Positions 24,920 through 33,165 of a DNA stretch of 64,000 nucleotides are shown here, in pieces. Both the position numbers and the translations under genes were made by a program. The notes beneath the pieces were generated by a model. It did not search any database, was not told the origin of the DNA, and saw nothing but the letters and a program-made list of their open reading frames with translations. Source of the DNA: Actinoplanes auranticolor (GTDB lineage Bacteria; Actinomycetota; Actinomycetes; Mycobacteriales; Micromonosporaceae); the NCBI RefSeq assembly GCF_018332655.1, contig NZ_BOQL01000038.1, positions 87,921 through 151,920 of the forward strand. Reading direction: 5' to 3'. Each line of letters begins with the position of its first letter. The first letter of the stretch is position 1.

Positions 24920-25651
24920 TCAGGCCCGGGTGAACGTCCAGGTCACGTCCGGACCGTTGGCGCGGGTACGCAGCCGCAGCGTCTGACCCGCGCACTCATA
25001 GGTCCCGCCGCGCAGAATCGGCTGAACGTCGACGGCGCCGGCGGCACCGGGCAACGTGTCCCGGGTGATGTCGGCGAGGTTGACCCCGTCGAGCAGGGTG
25101 ACGGTGAACGGTTCGCTGAGCCGTACGGTCGCGTTCAGGTCGCTCCAGCTGATGCGTCCCTGGGGGATCCAGCGCCCCGTGCCATCGCTGCCGTCGAAAG
25201 TGACCGATCCCCGGAAGGACCCCTTGTACGCGACCGTGCCGCGCACGTCCGCGCCGGCGGCCTCTGCCGTGAAGGTCAGTGGCTTCGCTGCCCGGAAATC
25301 GACCTCTGTCCGACCGTCGGGGTCGACCGTCACCGCCGTACCCGTCCCGCCGGCGATGCGACCACGCGCATCACCGATACTGCCGGCCGACGCCACGCCC
25401 GTGGCCCGCCACCGCCCGGTGACGCAGGACGGCGCGGGATCCGCCGACGGAGTCACGGCAGAGGTCGGCTCGGCTCCCGGCGGGGTCGAGGCACCGGGCG
25501 GGACGGGAGCTCCCGGCGGGGCGGAGGTCGCCGGCATGGTGGCCGTCGGTGAGGTGGGCGAGCCTGCGGCGGAGGGGTCCGTGTCGTCGTCCCCGCAGGC
25601 TGCGACACCGGTCAGGAGCACTGCGGCGAGAATCATCCGATCGATCCTCAT
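24920..25651 (-). CDS. secreted lipoprotein with Pro/Ser/Thr linker
   Basis: 243-aa lipoprotein: signal peptide and lipobox (LLTGVAACG), an acidic then Pro/Ala/Ser-rich linker of about 55 residues, and a beta-rich C-terminal domain (CVTGRWRATG... and CAGQTLRLRTRANGPDVTWT) with two cysteines that could form a disulfide. The overall plan resembles lipocalin-like or META-like extracytoplasmic domains, but I do not recognise the family. AGGTGATCACC supports the ATG at 25651. A TGAC repeat begins 84 bp upstream. Confidence 0.65.
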   Translation of the reverse strand: MRIDRMILAAVLLTGVAACGDDDTDPSAAGSPTSPTATMPATSAPPGAPVPPGASTPPGAEPTSAVTPSADPAPSCVTGRWRATGVASAGSIGDARGRIAGGTGTAVTVDPDGRTEVDFRAAKPLTFTAEAAGADVRGTVAYKGSFRGSVTFDGSDGTGRWIPQGRISWSDLNATVRLSEPFTVTLLDGVNLADITRDTLPGAAGAVDVQPILRGGTYECAGQTLRLRTRANGPDVTWTFTRA

Positions 25652-25734
25652 GGTGATCACCTTCTTGTCCGGGAGCGGAATCGATGCATCTCCCTGGCAT
25701 TACCCGGGAGTCACGCGGTCGTGTGGCCGTCCCG

Positions 25735-25749
25735 TGACAGTTCGTTGAC
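25735..25749 (+). promoter_or_regulatory. TGAC direct-repeat element H
   Basis: TGACAGTTCGTTGAC, 11-bp period, 84 bp upstream of the lipoprotein gene (minus strand). Confidence 0.45.
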
Positions 25750-25892
25750 CGTTTCGCCGGCGTGCGGTCCCCCGCGTGGATGCTCGGGAGGTACAGCAGA
25801 GGACACCACGGTCGTGACACCCAAGCCGCGGCCCAGCCGCGCTGTAGGTGACGCCGAGGAGCGCAGCCGGCAACGCCGTGCGGCATCGACCG

Positions 25893-25917
25893 TGTTCGTG
25901 GCGGCTCCTCCGGGTAG
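25893..25917 (+). promoter_or_regulatory. candidate leaderless sigma-B/F promoter of the first double-PAP2 gene
   Basis: GTGTTC-like -35 region followed at about 15-16 nt by GGGTAG (25912-25917), which ends 9 nt before the ATG at 25927. There is no ribosome site. The same box-to-ATG distance occurs before the HtrA gene and the gene at 11947. Confidence 0.4.
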
Positions 25918-25926
25918 GGCGCCGCC

Positions 25927-27384
25927 ATGAAGGTCCATTTCGAGCAACGTCGCAGGACGATGAACCGCCGGGCAGCGCGGCCGCTGGAACGTTTCGGGCT
26001 CGAGGCGTCAGCGGGTCTCACAGCAGTCATCGTCGCCGGCGCCGCCTTCGCCCTTCTGCTCGGGCTCGTCCGGCAGCGGTGGGCGTGGTTGGCAGGTTTG
26101 GACGAGGCAGTAGCCGCCTCGCTGAACGGGCTGGTGGCCGAAAGCGACATCACCGTCAACATCCTGCGAGCGGTGACCGAGTTCGGCGGCCGCAACATCC
26201 TGACGCTCACGCTACTGATCGGCGCCGGCTACCTGCTCATCCGCCGGCTGCCCCGTCTCGCCGGGTACGCCGCGATCACGAGCATAGGCGCCCTCATTCT
26301 CGACCCGGTGGTCAAACTGCTGGTCGAGCGCCTCCGTCCGGTGGTGGACATGCCGGTCGCGACCGCCCCGGGACCGAGCTTCCCCAGCGGGCATGCCCTC
26401 GGCTCCATCGTCTCCTACGGCGTGCTGCTCTTGATCTTCCTGCCCACCGTGCCTCGCCGGCGAAAGCCTGTCGTCGTCACCCTCGTGGCCGGCCTCGTCG
26501 TCATGGTCGGGGTCACCCGGATCGCCCTGGGTGTGCACTACCTGACCGACGTGCTGGGTGGCTGGACGCTCGGGATCGCCTGGCTGGGCGTCACCGCGGT
26601 GGCGTTCCGCCACTGGCGTGCCGACGTCGGCCGGCTGATCGCACCGGTCGATGAAGGTCTGGCGCCGGAGGCGGCATCGAAGCTCACCGCCACCACGGAC
26701 CGACCGCAGCGGCAACGATCGAGGCTGCAAGTTGTCACCGGATCGGTCGTTGCCGCCGTCCTGGTCATCGGCGCCGTTGTCGGCGCCGGTGTGCTGGTGA
26801 CCGCCGTACTGTCCGGCAGCGCCATCGGCCGGGCGGACCGCGCCGCCGTCGCCTGGTTCGCTGCTCACCGCAGTTCGGCCTGGACCGCCGCCACCGATGC
26901 ACTCAACACCTTCGGCGACACCGGCGCGGTCATCACCGTCACCATCGCTGTCGGCGGGCTGGCCCTGGCGGTGTTCCGCAGTTGGCGGCCGATCGCCTTC
27001 CTGTGGACGGTGATGGCCGGTGAGGTGGTCATCTTCCTGGTCTCCTCCACCGTGGTGACCAGGGCCCGGCCGGCCGTACAAACCCTGCAGCCCGACCTGC
27101 CGCCCACCGCCAGTTTCCCCTCCGGGCATGTGGCCGGTGCCATCTGTCTGTACGCGGCGATCGCACTGCTCGTCCGGCAGGCTGCTCCCGGACGGGTCTG
27201 GCCGATGATCGCCTGGACCGCCGCTGTGGTGATACCCGCCGGGGTGGCGGTGGCTCGGCTCTACCGCGGCGTGCACCACCCGAGCGACATCGCCGGCAGC
27301 GTCCTGCTCGCTGTCGCCTGGCTCACGGCAGTCTGGTTCATCATGCGTCCCGACCGGCTCGGCGGCCGGAGATCCGCCCAGTGA
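25927..27384 (+). CDS. double-PAP2 membrane phosphatase 1
   Basis: 485-aa membrane protein with two PAP2 (lipid phosphatase) units. Unit 1 has all three catalytic motifs: K-x6-RP (KLLVERLRP), PSGH (153-156) and R-x5-H-x3-D (RIALGVHYLTD). Unit 2 has PSGH (in FPSGHVAGA) and R-x5-H-x3-D (RLYRGVHHPSD), but Ser replaces the Lys of its first motif, so it may be weakly active or structural. Likely role: dephosphorylating undecaprenyl-type or phosphatidyl lipids on the outer face. Paralogue at 43339 has the same arrangement. I chose 25927 because of the promoter spacing. Confidence 0.85.
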   Translation: MKVHFEQRRRTMNRRAARPLERFGLEASAGLTAVIVAGAAFALLLGLVRQRWAWLAGLDEAVAASLNGLVAESDITVNILRAVTEFGGRNILTLTLLIGAGYLLIRRLPRLAGYAAITSIGALILDPVVKLLVERLRPVVDMPVATAPGPSFPSGHALGSIVSYGVLLLIFLPTVPRRRKPVVVTLVAGLVVMVGVTRIALGVHYLTDVLGGWTLGIAWLGVTAVAFRHWRADVGRLIAPVDEGLAPEAASKLTATTDRPQRQRSRLQVVTGSVVAAVLVIGAVVGAGVLVTAVLSGSAIGRADRAAVAWFAAHRSSAWTAATDALNTFGDTGAVITVTIAVGGLALAVFRSWRPIAFLWTVMAGEVVIFLVSSTVVTRARPAVQTLQPDLPPTASFPSGHVAGAICLYAAIALLVRQAAPGRVWPMIAWTAAVVIPAGVAVARLYRGVHHPSDIAGSVLLAVAWLTAVWFIMRPDRLGGRRSAQ

Positions 27385-27416
27385 CCTGGGGAAGCTCGCG
27401 CCGCCTCAGCAACGGT

Positions 27417-28052
27417 TCATAGCGTCAGGCAATACTCACGACCCACCGGATCACGTAACGTCGTGCGATCCGCCGTCACCCGCACGATCGAGGCCCCTGC
27501 CGCCGTATGCCGCCGGGCCTCGGTATCTCGATCCGCACACACCAGATGCGGATGCATCCCCGGCGGTCCGTCGCCCACCGGCTGCATCAGCACGTTCAGC
27601 GGCGTGGGCCGCTCACGGGTGAGGGCCTCGCTCCAGAAACGCCCCTCCACGTCGAACAAGGCCGACGGCACGTCCAGACACATCCGGTGTCGTCGGCCCT
27701 CCGTCTCCGGCCACACCGACTCGCCGCGCCACGGCACCAGACTGAAGGACAGACCGGCAGGCGAGTGCAGATCCACCAGCCCGTCGCCCCGGTGCAGGAT
27801 CGTCGCACCTCGCCCGACCATGCGGTCGGCCTCCGCGGTCAGGTCGGACACATGGAGGCGCAGGTGCGTCCGCGCCGGCTGATCAGCGACGACCTGCATC
27901 CGCAGGAAGGCATCACCGTACGCCGGAAGCAGCGTCACGAACGCCTCACCGGTGCCGCACCGCGGCGACAACGTCGAGCCGGTCACGTCTGCCCAGAACT
28001 CCTCCGCAGTACGCAACGGGGAATCGAGGATCCCGGTAAGCCAACGAATCAT
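27417..28052 (-). CDS. VOC-superfamily (glyoxalase/bleomycin-resistance fold) protein
   Basis: About 211 aa, two paired betaalphabetabetabeta halves: residues 1-105 (MIRWLTGILDSPLRTAEEFW, FLRMQVVADQ, THLRLHVSDL) and 110-211 (RMCLDVPSALFDVEGRFW, MHPHLVCADRDTEARRH). This is the general VOC metalloenzyme or sequestration fold; the His and Glu ligands cannot be assigned with certainty. Starts at 28052 or 28061 are both possible and neither has a good ribosome site. No informative neighbours. Confidence 0.72.
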   Translation of the reverse strand: MIRWLTGILDSPLRTAEEFWADVTGSTLSPRCGTGEAFVTLLPAYGDAFLRMQVVADQPARTHLRLHVSDLTAEADRMVGRGATILHRGDGLVDLHSPAGLSFSLVPWRGESVWPETEGRRHRMCLDVPSALFDVEGRFWSEALTRERPTPLNVLMQPVGDGPPGMHPHLVCADRDTEARRHTAAGASIVRVTADRTTLRDPVGREYCLTL

Positions 28053-28142
28053 GCAGGCCATGGTAGGCGGCGGGTCGTCGTACGGGGCCCGATGTCGCCG
28101 TCCACGAGCCGACAGCGCATGTGTCACGAAAGCGTCGCGGCG

Positions 28143-28340
28143 GCGTCCGACGGTGCGGTCAGCGGTATCACCCTCAACGGGGGAATCTTCGCCGGTCCGT
28201 TCGAACACGCCCTACCGATCAGCGGGGTCAAGGCCATCGGCCGCGACGCCGTCATGATCGACGACATTCGCGTCCTGATCGCCCGCGCCGACGTCGGCGA
28301 CGCCGCCGACCTCCGTGACCGGTCTTTCTCCGCGCAATAG
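28143..28340 (+). pseudogene. PRC-barrel protein fragment
   Basis: A frame without its own convincing start, carrying the C-terminal half of a PRC-barrel-like domain (GAVSGITLNGGIFAG, LPISGVKAIGRDAVMIDD), then a stop at 28340. The upstream half of the domain is missing, so this looks like a 5'-truncated remnant. A related but intact stress protein is at 42871. Confidence 0.4.
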
Positions 28341-28367
28341 ACGGCTGGCAGCTGTCCGGCTTATCCG

Positions 28368-28382
28368 TGACAGTCGCATGAA
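28368..28382 (+). promoter_or_regulatory. TGAC direct-repeat element I
   Basis: TGACAGTCGCATGAA, 11-bp period with one mismatch in the second half-site. No intact gene starts 60-100 bp away on either strand, so this copy is an orphan beside the PRC-barrel remnant. Confidence 0.3.
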
Positions 28383-28434
28383 GAACGCGGTGTCAGGCGA
28401 CGGTGCCGCGCAGGTGGGGCCTGGCCGGTGTCCG

Positions 28435-30606
28435 CTAATCAGAGGAACCGTGCGCGAGCTTCTCGTTCACCGGCTTCTCGAACTGAACCTTGCGCTTGCC
28501 CTTCATGTGGTCGGCGAGCGTCCGGTAGACCGCAGGGTTGACCTGGCTGTGGCGCAACCGGTCGCGGTGGTTCTGGTAGTCGGGGTTGACCAGGTAGCCG
28601 GCCACGACCAGCGACGTGGTGCCCGCGATCAGCGCGGCGGTCCTGTCCTCGTCGGTGGTCCCCGTCTTGCCGAACACGGGATGTCCGACGACGCGCTGTG
28701 TGTCAGCGGCGGTGCTGCCGTCGCATCGACCGAGCCGAGCCTTATCGCCGACCGGGCAGCGGGCCGCGTCCAGCGCCGCGCGCGCCACATCCTTGCTGGT
28801 CGCCCGGACGCAGTGCGACTTGCCGACGTTCAGCTTCTCGCCGTCCCGGGTGACGATCCGCTCGACCGGTGTCGGCTCGCAGTACCTGCCGTCCGCGGCC
28901 AGCGTGGCGTACGCGTTCGCCATGTCCAGAGGCGTCGTGGCTGATACGCCGAGGGTGAAGGCGCCCCACTGGTGTGCTCGCTTCGGGGAGGCGAACTTCG
29001 CGTCGTTCGAGGATCGGAACTTCACACCGAACCTCTTGGCGACCGCCACCGCGTTCTCGGCGCCGATCCGCTCCTGCAGCGGAACGAAGTAGGTGTTGAT
29101 GGATTTACCGAAGCCGGTCCACATGTTGTAGCGACCCACGCCACCGCCGCCGGCGTTGCTGGGGCACCAGAAGCGCGTGCCGGGGCAGGCAGAGTCGTTG
29201 CCGCGGTCGACGATGTAGCGGGTCCTGGCCCGCTTCTCGGTCTTGATGGTGTAGTCCAGCGGGTAGCCCGCTTCCAACGCGGCGACGATCGTGAAGATCT
29301 TCATGACCGAACCGGCCTGGTAGCCGGTGATGTCGCCGCCTCCGGTGAGTAGCGGGTTGGTCGTGTTCGGGTACGAGCCACGGATGCCCTTGGCGGCCTT
29401 CTTCGGATCGGAACTCAGCCCGTTCTGCGGATCCGACGGATCGTCCAGCTTGTACCGCCGGTTGGCGGCCAGCAGCCGTACCTTGCCATTGCCGGGTTCG
29501 ACCGCGGCGAGCAGCAGGGCGTTCTTGTTCTTCTGGGAGATCAGCTGGGCGATGCGGCGCCGAGCGTCCTGCTGGGCGTCGACGTCCAGAGTCGTGGTAA
29601 TCCGATAACCACCACTCTTCAGGCGACGCTCCCGGTCGTACGCGTTCGTTCCGAACTCCGCGCGACTCATCCACCAGCGGTAGAAGTAGTCACAGAAGAA
29701 GCCCCAGTTGTTCTTGGCCACCGACACGCAGCCGTTTCCGACCGGCTTGAGCTTGCGCGGTATGACCTCCTTCTTCGCGGCGGCCGCCTCGGCGGCGGTG
29801 ATCACGCCCATCTCGAGCATGCCGGGAATGACATAGCTGTTTCGGCGCTGTCGGATCAGCTCATGACCGTCCCGGCTGGCAGGGTTCATACTCGTCGGCG
29901 CCTTCACGATGCCGGCCAGCATGGCGGCCTCGCCGATCGTGAGGTCCTCGGGCTTCTTGCGGAAGTAGAGGTAGCTGGCGGCAGACACGCCATACGCCCG
30001 GTTGCCGAAAGGGACGATGTTCAGGTAGCGCTCCAGGATCTGGTCCTTGGACAGTCGCTTCTCCACCTGCAGCGCATACTTCATCTCGGAGACTTTGCGT
30101 TCGGCCGTGTCCTCGGTCGCGTCGACCACCTGCTGCGGTGTGGTCGCCGAGTACGCCAGCGACATCCGGACCCACTGCATCGTGATCGTCGACGCTCCCT
30201 GCTTGGACCTGCCGTTGTTGTTGTTCACCAAGGCCCGGGCGACACCCTTGAGGTCGACGCCGTTGTGGTGGTAGAACTCCCGGTCCTCGGCCGCCACGAT
30301 CGCGTCGCGCATGTGTTCCGAGATGTCCTTCAACGGCACGTCGCTGCGGAATTCGTCGTAGAACTGCGCGATCTGGGTCTTGTTGTCCGACGCGTAGATC
30401 CGGGTGATCTGCGGCGCTCTGACATCCTGGAGTTCGCTGGGCAAGCTCGCAAAGGTCTGGCCGCCGGCCTTGGCCATCAGACCCGACATGGCCACCGCCG
30501 GAAAAGCCGCCGCGGCCACGACAACTCCGGCGAGCGCACCACAGAGCAGCAGCGAGAACGTATTGAAGTAGACGGTGTGCTCGCGTCGACGCTTCCAGGA
30601 CCTCAT
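28435..30606 (-). CDS. class A penicillin-binding protein (glycosyltransferase/transpeptidase)
   Basis: 723-aa bifunctional peptidoglycan synthase. N-terminal membrane anchor ~15-45; GT51 glycosyltransferase ~75-260 with the catalytic-Glu motif (EDREFYHHNGVD) and GASTITMQWVRM; transpeptidase ~345-680 with SxxK (GSVMKIFT), SxN (KSINTYFV) and KTG (FGKTGTTDE). All key motifs are intact. The ATG at 30606 has an AAAGGTGG site. It polymerises and cross-links glycan strands outside the membrane. It stands alone in the window. Confidence 0.93.
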   Translation of the reverse strand: MRSWKRRREHTVYFNTFSLLLCGALAGVVVAAAAFPAVAMSGLMAKAGGQTFASLPSELQDVRAPQITRIYASDNKTQIAQFYDEFRSDVPLKDISEHMRDAIVAAEDREFYHHNGVDLKGVARALVNNNNGRSKQGASTITMQWVRMSLAYSATTPQQVVDATEDTAERKVSEMKYALQVEKRLSKDQILERYLNIVPFGNRAYGVSAASYLYFRKKPEDLTIGEAAMLAGIVKAPTSMNPASRDGHELIRQRRNSYVIPGMLEMGVITAAEAAAAKKEVIPRKLKPVGNGCVSVAKNNWGFFCDYFYRWWMSRAEFGTNAYDRERRLKSGGYRITTTLDVDAQQDARRRIAQLISQKNKNALLLAAVEPGNGKVRLLAANRRYKLDDPSDPQNGLSSDPKKAAKGIRGSYPNTTNPLLTGGGDITGYQAGSVMKIFTIVAALEAGYPLDYTIKTEKRARTRYIVDRGNDSACPGTRFWCPSNAGGGGVGRYNMWTGFGKSINTYFVPLQERIGAENAVAVAKRFGVKFRSSNDAKFASPKRAHQWGAFTLGVSATTPLDMANAYATLAADGRYCEPTPVERIVTRDGEKLNVGKSHCVRATSKDVARAALDAARCPVGDKARLGRCDGSTAADTQRVVGHPVFGKTGTTDEDRTAALIAGTTSLVVAGYLVNPDYQNHRDRLRHSQVNPAVYRTLADHMKGKRKVQFEKPVNEKLAHGSSD

Positions 30607-31031
30607 CGCACCACCTTTCGGAACTCGGTCATCATCGACCACCGCCCACCCTTCCCCGGCATCGGACGCTCACGCGAACCGGGCTTACGGGATCCCGGAT
30701 CCACCAGGACGGCCCTGCCGCCGGTCGCCACAGACACGGCGTATCGCGGCACGGCTCGGATTCGACCAACACTTCACCATCTTTGTGACGATCCACGATC
30801 AGTACGCCTGCGCTCTGGTGACACCTGCTGAAGGCGCCAAGGCCGGCGAACCGCCGCCGGACATCGGCGTACTGGCCCACTTTCCCGTCCGCGCGACGAA
30901 GCACATCGGGCGGGGCTCTGCATGCCGCGCCGCGTCGGTCACTTCGCGGCAGGTCTCGGCGGCCTGAGGACCGCAGTGCCAGTCAGGAGCTCAGAAGCAG
31001 CTTTCCGGCACCACGTCCATGGCGATCACCA
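30607..31031. other. intergenic region upstream of the PBP gene
   Basis: About 425 bp between the PBP start and the 3' end of the DUF305 gene. No coding frame is convincing, and I see no TGAC repeat or strong hairpin. The PBP promoter must lie in its left part. Confidence 0.4.
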
Positions 31032-31490
31032 CTAACCCGCCCGGTCGAGCCGGGCAAGGATCGCTTCCATCTGGGCGATCTCCTCCCGTTGGGTCCGGAC
31101 GATCTGCCGACAGAGCCGGACAGTTTCGGGATCGGTGAGCTGTGCCCGCTCACAGGTCTTGATGGCGATCGAGTGGTGCGGAATCATCGAGCGCGACAGC
31201 TGCTGGTCACCGACGAAGGTCTGGGTGCGGATGGCGGCGAAGGCTCCACCGAAGACCAGAGCGCTGACGGCGAGCAGTGCCACGTTGACGCGCGGCTTCG
31301 GGAACATGCGCCACATGGCGAGGACCATGACGATGATCATGGGTGCCACCATGGCGACGGCCATGGAGAAGCGGTTGAGGTTGAGCCAGATGTGGTCGAA
31401 GTCCCAGACGCCGCTGTACGTCAGCGCCCACATGACAAAGAAGTGCACGGTGATCGCCGCGGCGAGGGTCGCGTAGGGCCTGCCCTTCAT
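31032..31490 (-). CDS. DUF305-like membrane protein
   Basis: 152-aa protein with three hydrophobic helices (about residues 5-25, 36-60, 70-88) followed by a DUF305-like helical domain (QQLSRSMIPHHSIAIKTCER, REEIAQMEAILARLD). DUF305 proteins carry a paired-His MxxHH motif (here MIPHH) and are often linked to copper or envelope stress. AGGAGAG upstream fixes the start at 31490. No neighbouring metal genes. Confidence 0.75.
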   Translation of the reverse strand: MKGRPYATLAAAITVHFFVMWALTYSGVWDFDHIWLNLNRFSMAVAMVAPMIIVMVLAMWRMFPKPRVNVALLAVSALVFGGAFAAIRTQTFVGDQQLSRSMIPHHSIAIKTCERAQLTDPETVRLCRQIVRTQREEIAQMEAILARLDRAG

Positions 31491-31685
31491 CGACTTCTCT
31501 CCTTGTCCCTGCGGCCCGGTGCCACAGACGGCCCTGACTACCCACCGGCACTCGTCCCGACCCGTACGTGCGGACAGGAGTCCTGGGCTGCTCGATCGTC
31601 GGGGTGAGCGCAAGCTGAGCACCCCGATGGTGGCCGTGGTGATCCCACCCCGGTTATGGATCGCCGGAACTGTTCCCGAAGGGGC

Positions 31686-33038
31686 TCACCCGTGCGCTCC
31701 CGCCTCGAGAAGGACCTGCCGGACGAGCCCCGCCTCCACCGTGACCCGCAGTCGATCCGCATCGAGGAGCTCCTGTCGTTCCGTCGCCGCCACCAGGATG
31801 CCGAGATGCTCCTCGATCAACCGTTGATGTCCCGGTCTGCTGGTCGACCAAGCCAACTCACGCAGCAGGGAGAACAGCCGGGTCGTCACCTCAGGGTCGC
31901 CGACTCCGTAGTGCCGGGGCTGGGTCAGGGCAAGGTCGAGCAGCGTACGCAGGTCGGGTCGGCGCAGCGCCACCCGCACCTGCCCCTGGTCGTCGCGCAC
32001 GAGCGAAGGCCCGAGATCACGGCCCGCCGCTGTGCACAGCAGCGCCGAGATGTACCCGAGGGCGTGGACCGCGGTCGTCGGGTCGTTGACGCCCGGGGAG
32101 AGCGCCTTGACCGCGACGTCGACGAGTTGGCGCAGGCCGAACGCGATGTCCTCGGTCGCTGTCCGCTCGAAGCCGGTCCTGATCGCTTTCCGCACCCGCT
32201 GCTGCACCTGCGTGACAGTTTCCTCGTCGAGAGCGCCGCCGTCATTGCGCCAGACATTTCCCACGGGTGTTCCTGCGACGAGAAACTCTCCCGGCAGCCG
32301 ATCGATCGACACCACAGCGTCGGCGCCCGCAGCCGCGGCGAGCAACGCACGCTCGTCCGTGGACGTGAGGAAACCGGAGCGCCCCATACGCAGTGGCACC
32401 GCAGTCGCCGGTGTGGTGGGTGCGACCGGCTCACCCTCATCTGCGGGGGACCCGGTCAGCAGATTGTCCATGACCTCCGACGTCTCGGCGTGGACCTCCT
32501 TCAGCAGCGACTCCACGCGCAGCTGCCGGGCCAGGTGCGCCAGGAAGACCACAAGCCCGAGAACGCTGCCCAGGCCCAGGATGAACGCCAGGGACACCGA
32601 CAACTGAGGCACAAACGCGGACGGCGAGTCGAGCGACGCCCGGACGGTACGCAGGACAGTCAGCGCATAGGTGAAGGTCGCCAGTAGCAGGGCCAAGGTC
32701 GCGTGCACAACCCGATCGCGAGTGAAGGTCCGCAGCAGCCGCGGTGAGAACTGGCTGCTGGCCAACTGCAACGTCACCACGGTCAGTGAGAAGGTCAGCG
32801 ATGTCACCGTGACCAGGGAACCGGCGATGACCGACAACACGGTGCGGGCCGCGTCCGGGCCACCGGAGAACAGATATCCCGTGACCGCGTCCGGAAAGGT
32901 TCCGACCACGCGTGCGTCCAGCGCCGGCAACGCGATGCCGAGACCCGCAGCGGTGAGTACCCCGAGCGCAGGAATCGGCCACAGCTGTGTACGCCAAGCC
33001 TCGCGCAGCACTGCCCAGCGTCGTGAATCGTCGCTCAT
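31686..33038 (-). CDS. DUF2254 membrane protein
   Basis: 450-aa protein: four N-terminal transmembrane helices (about residues 20-165, including TSLTFSLTVVTLQLASSQFS, the family signature) and a large cytoplasmic C-terminal region. DUF2254 is an uncharacterised actinobacterial membrane family. AGGAAG precedes the ATG at 33038. It may be in one unit with the GH15 gene, which lies upstream in the transcription direction and ends 128 bp away. Confidence 0.82.
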   Translation of the reverse strand: MSDDSRRWAVLREAWRTQLWPIPALGVLTAAGLGIALPALDARVVGTFPDAVTGYLFSGGPDAARTVLSVIAGSLVTVTSLTFSLTVVTLQLASSQFSPRLLRTFTRDRVVHATLALLLATFTYALTVLRTVRASLDSPSAFVPQLSVSLAFILGLGSVLGLVVFLAHLARQLRVESLLKEVHAETSEVMDNLLTGSPADEGEPVAPTTPATAVPLRMGRSGFLTSTDERALLAAAAGADAVVSIDRLPGEFLVAGTPVGNVWRNDGGALDEETVTQVQQRVRKAIRTGFERTATEDIAFGLRQLVDVAVKALSPGVNDPTTAVHALGYISALLCTAAGRDLGPSLVRDDQGQVRVALRRPDLRTLLDLALTQPRHYGVGDPEVTTRLFSLLRELAWSTSRPGHQRLIEEHLGILVAATERQELLDADRLRVTVEAGLVRQVLLEAGAHG

Positions 33039-33165
33039 CCGGGCTTCCTCGCGGTCAGCACAGCGAGGTCGCGAACGCGTGGAACACCCATGTCAGGGTG
33101 GTACCCGGCGAGGTCGGACCGAACCCCGGCCCGGCCAGGACACCCGGAGATCCGGCCCGAGCGCC

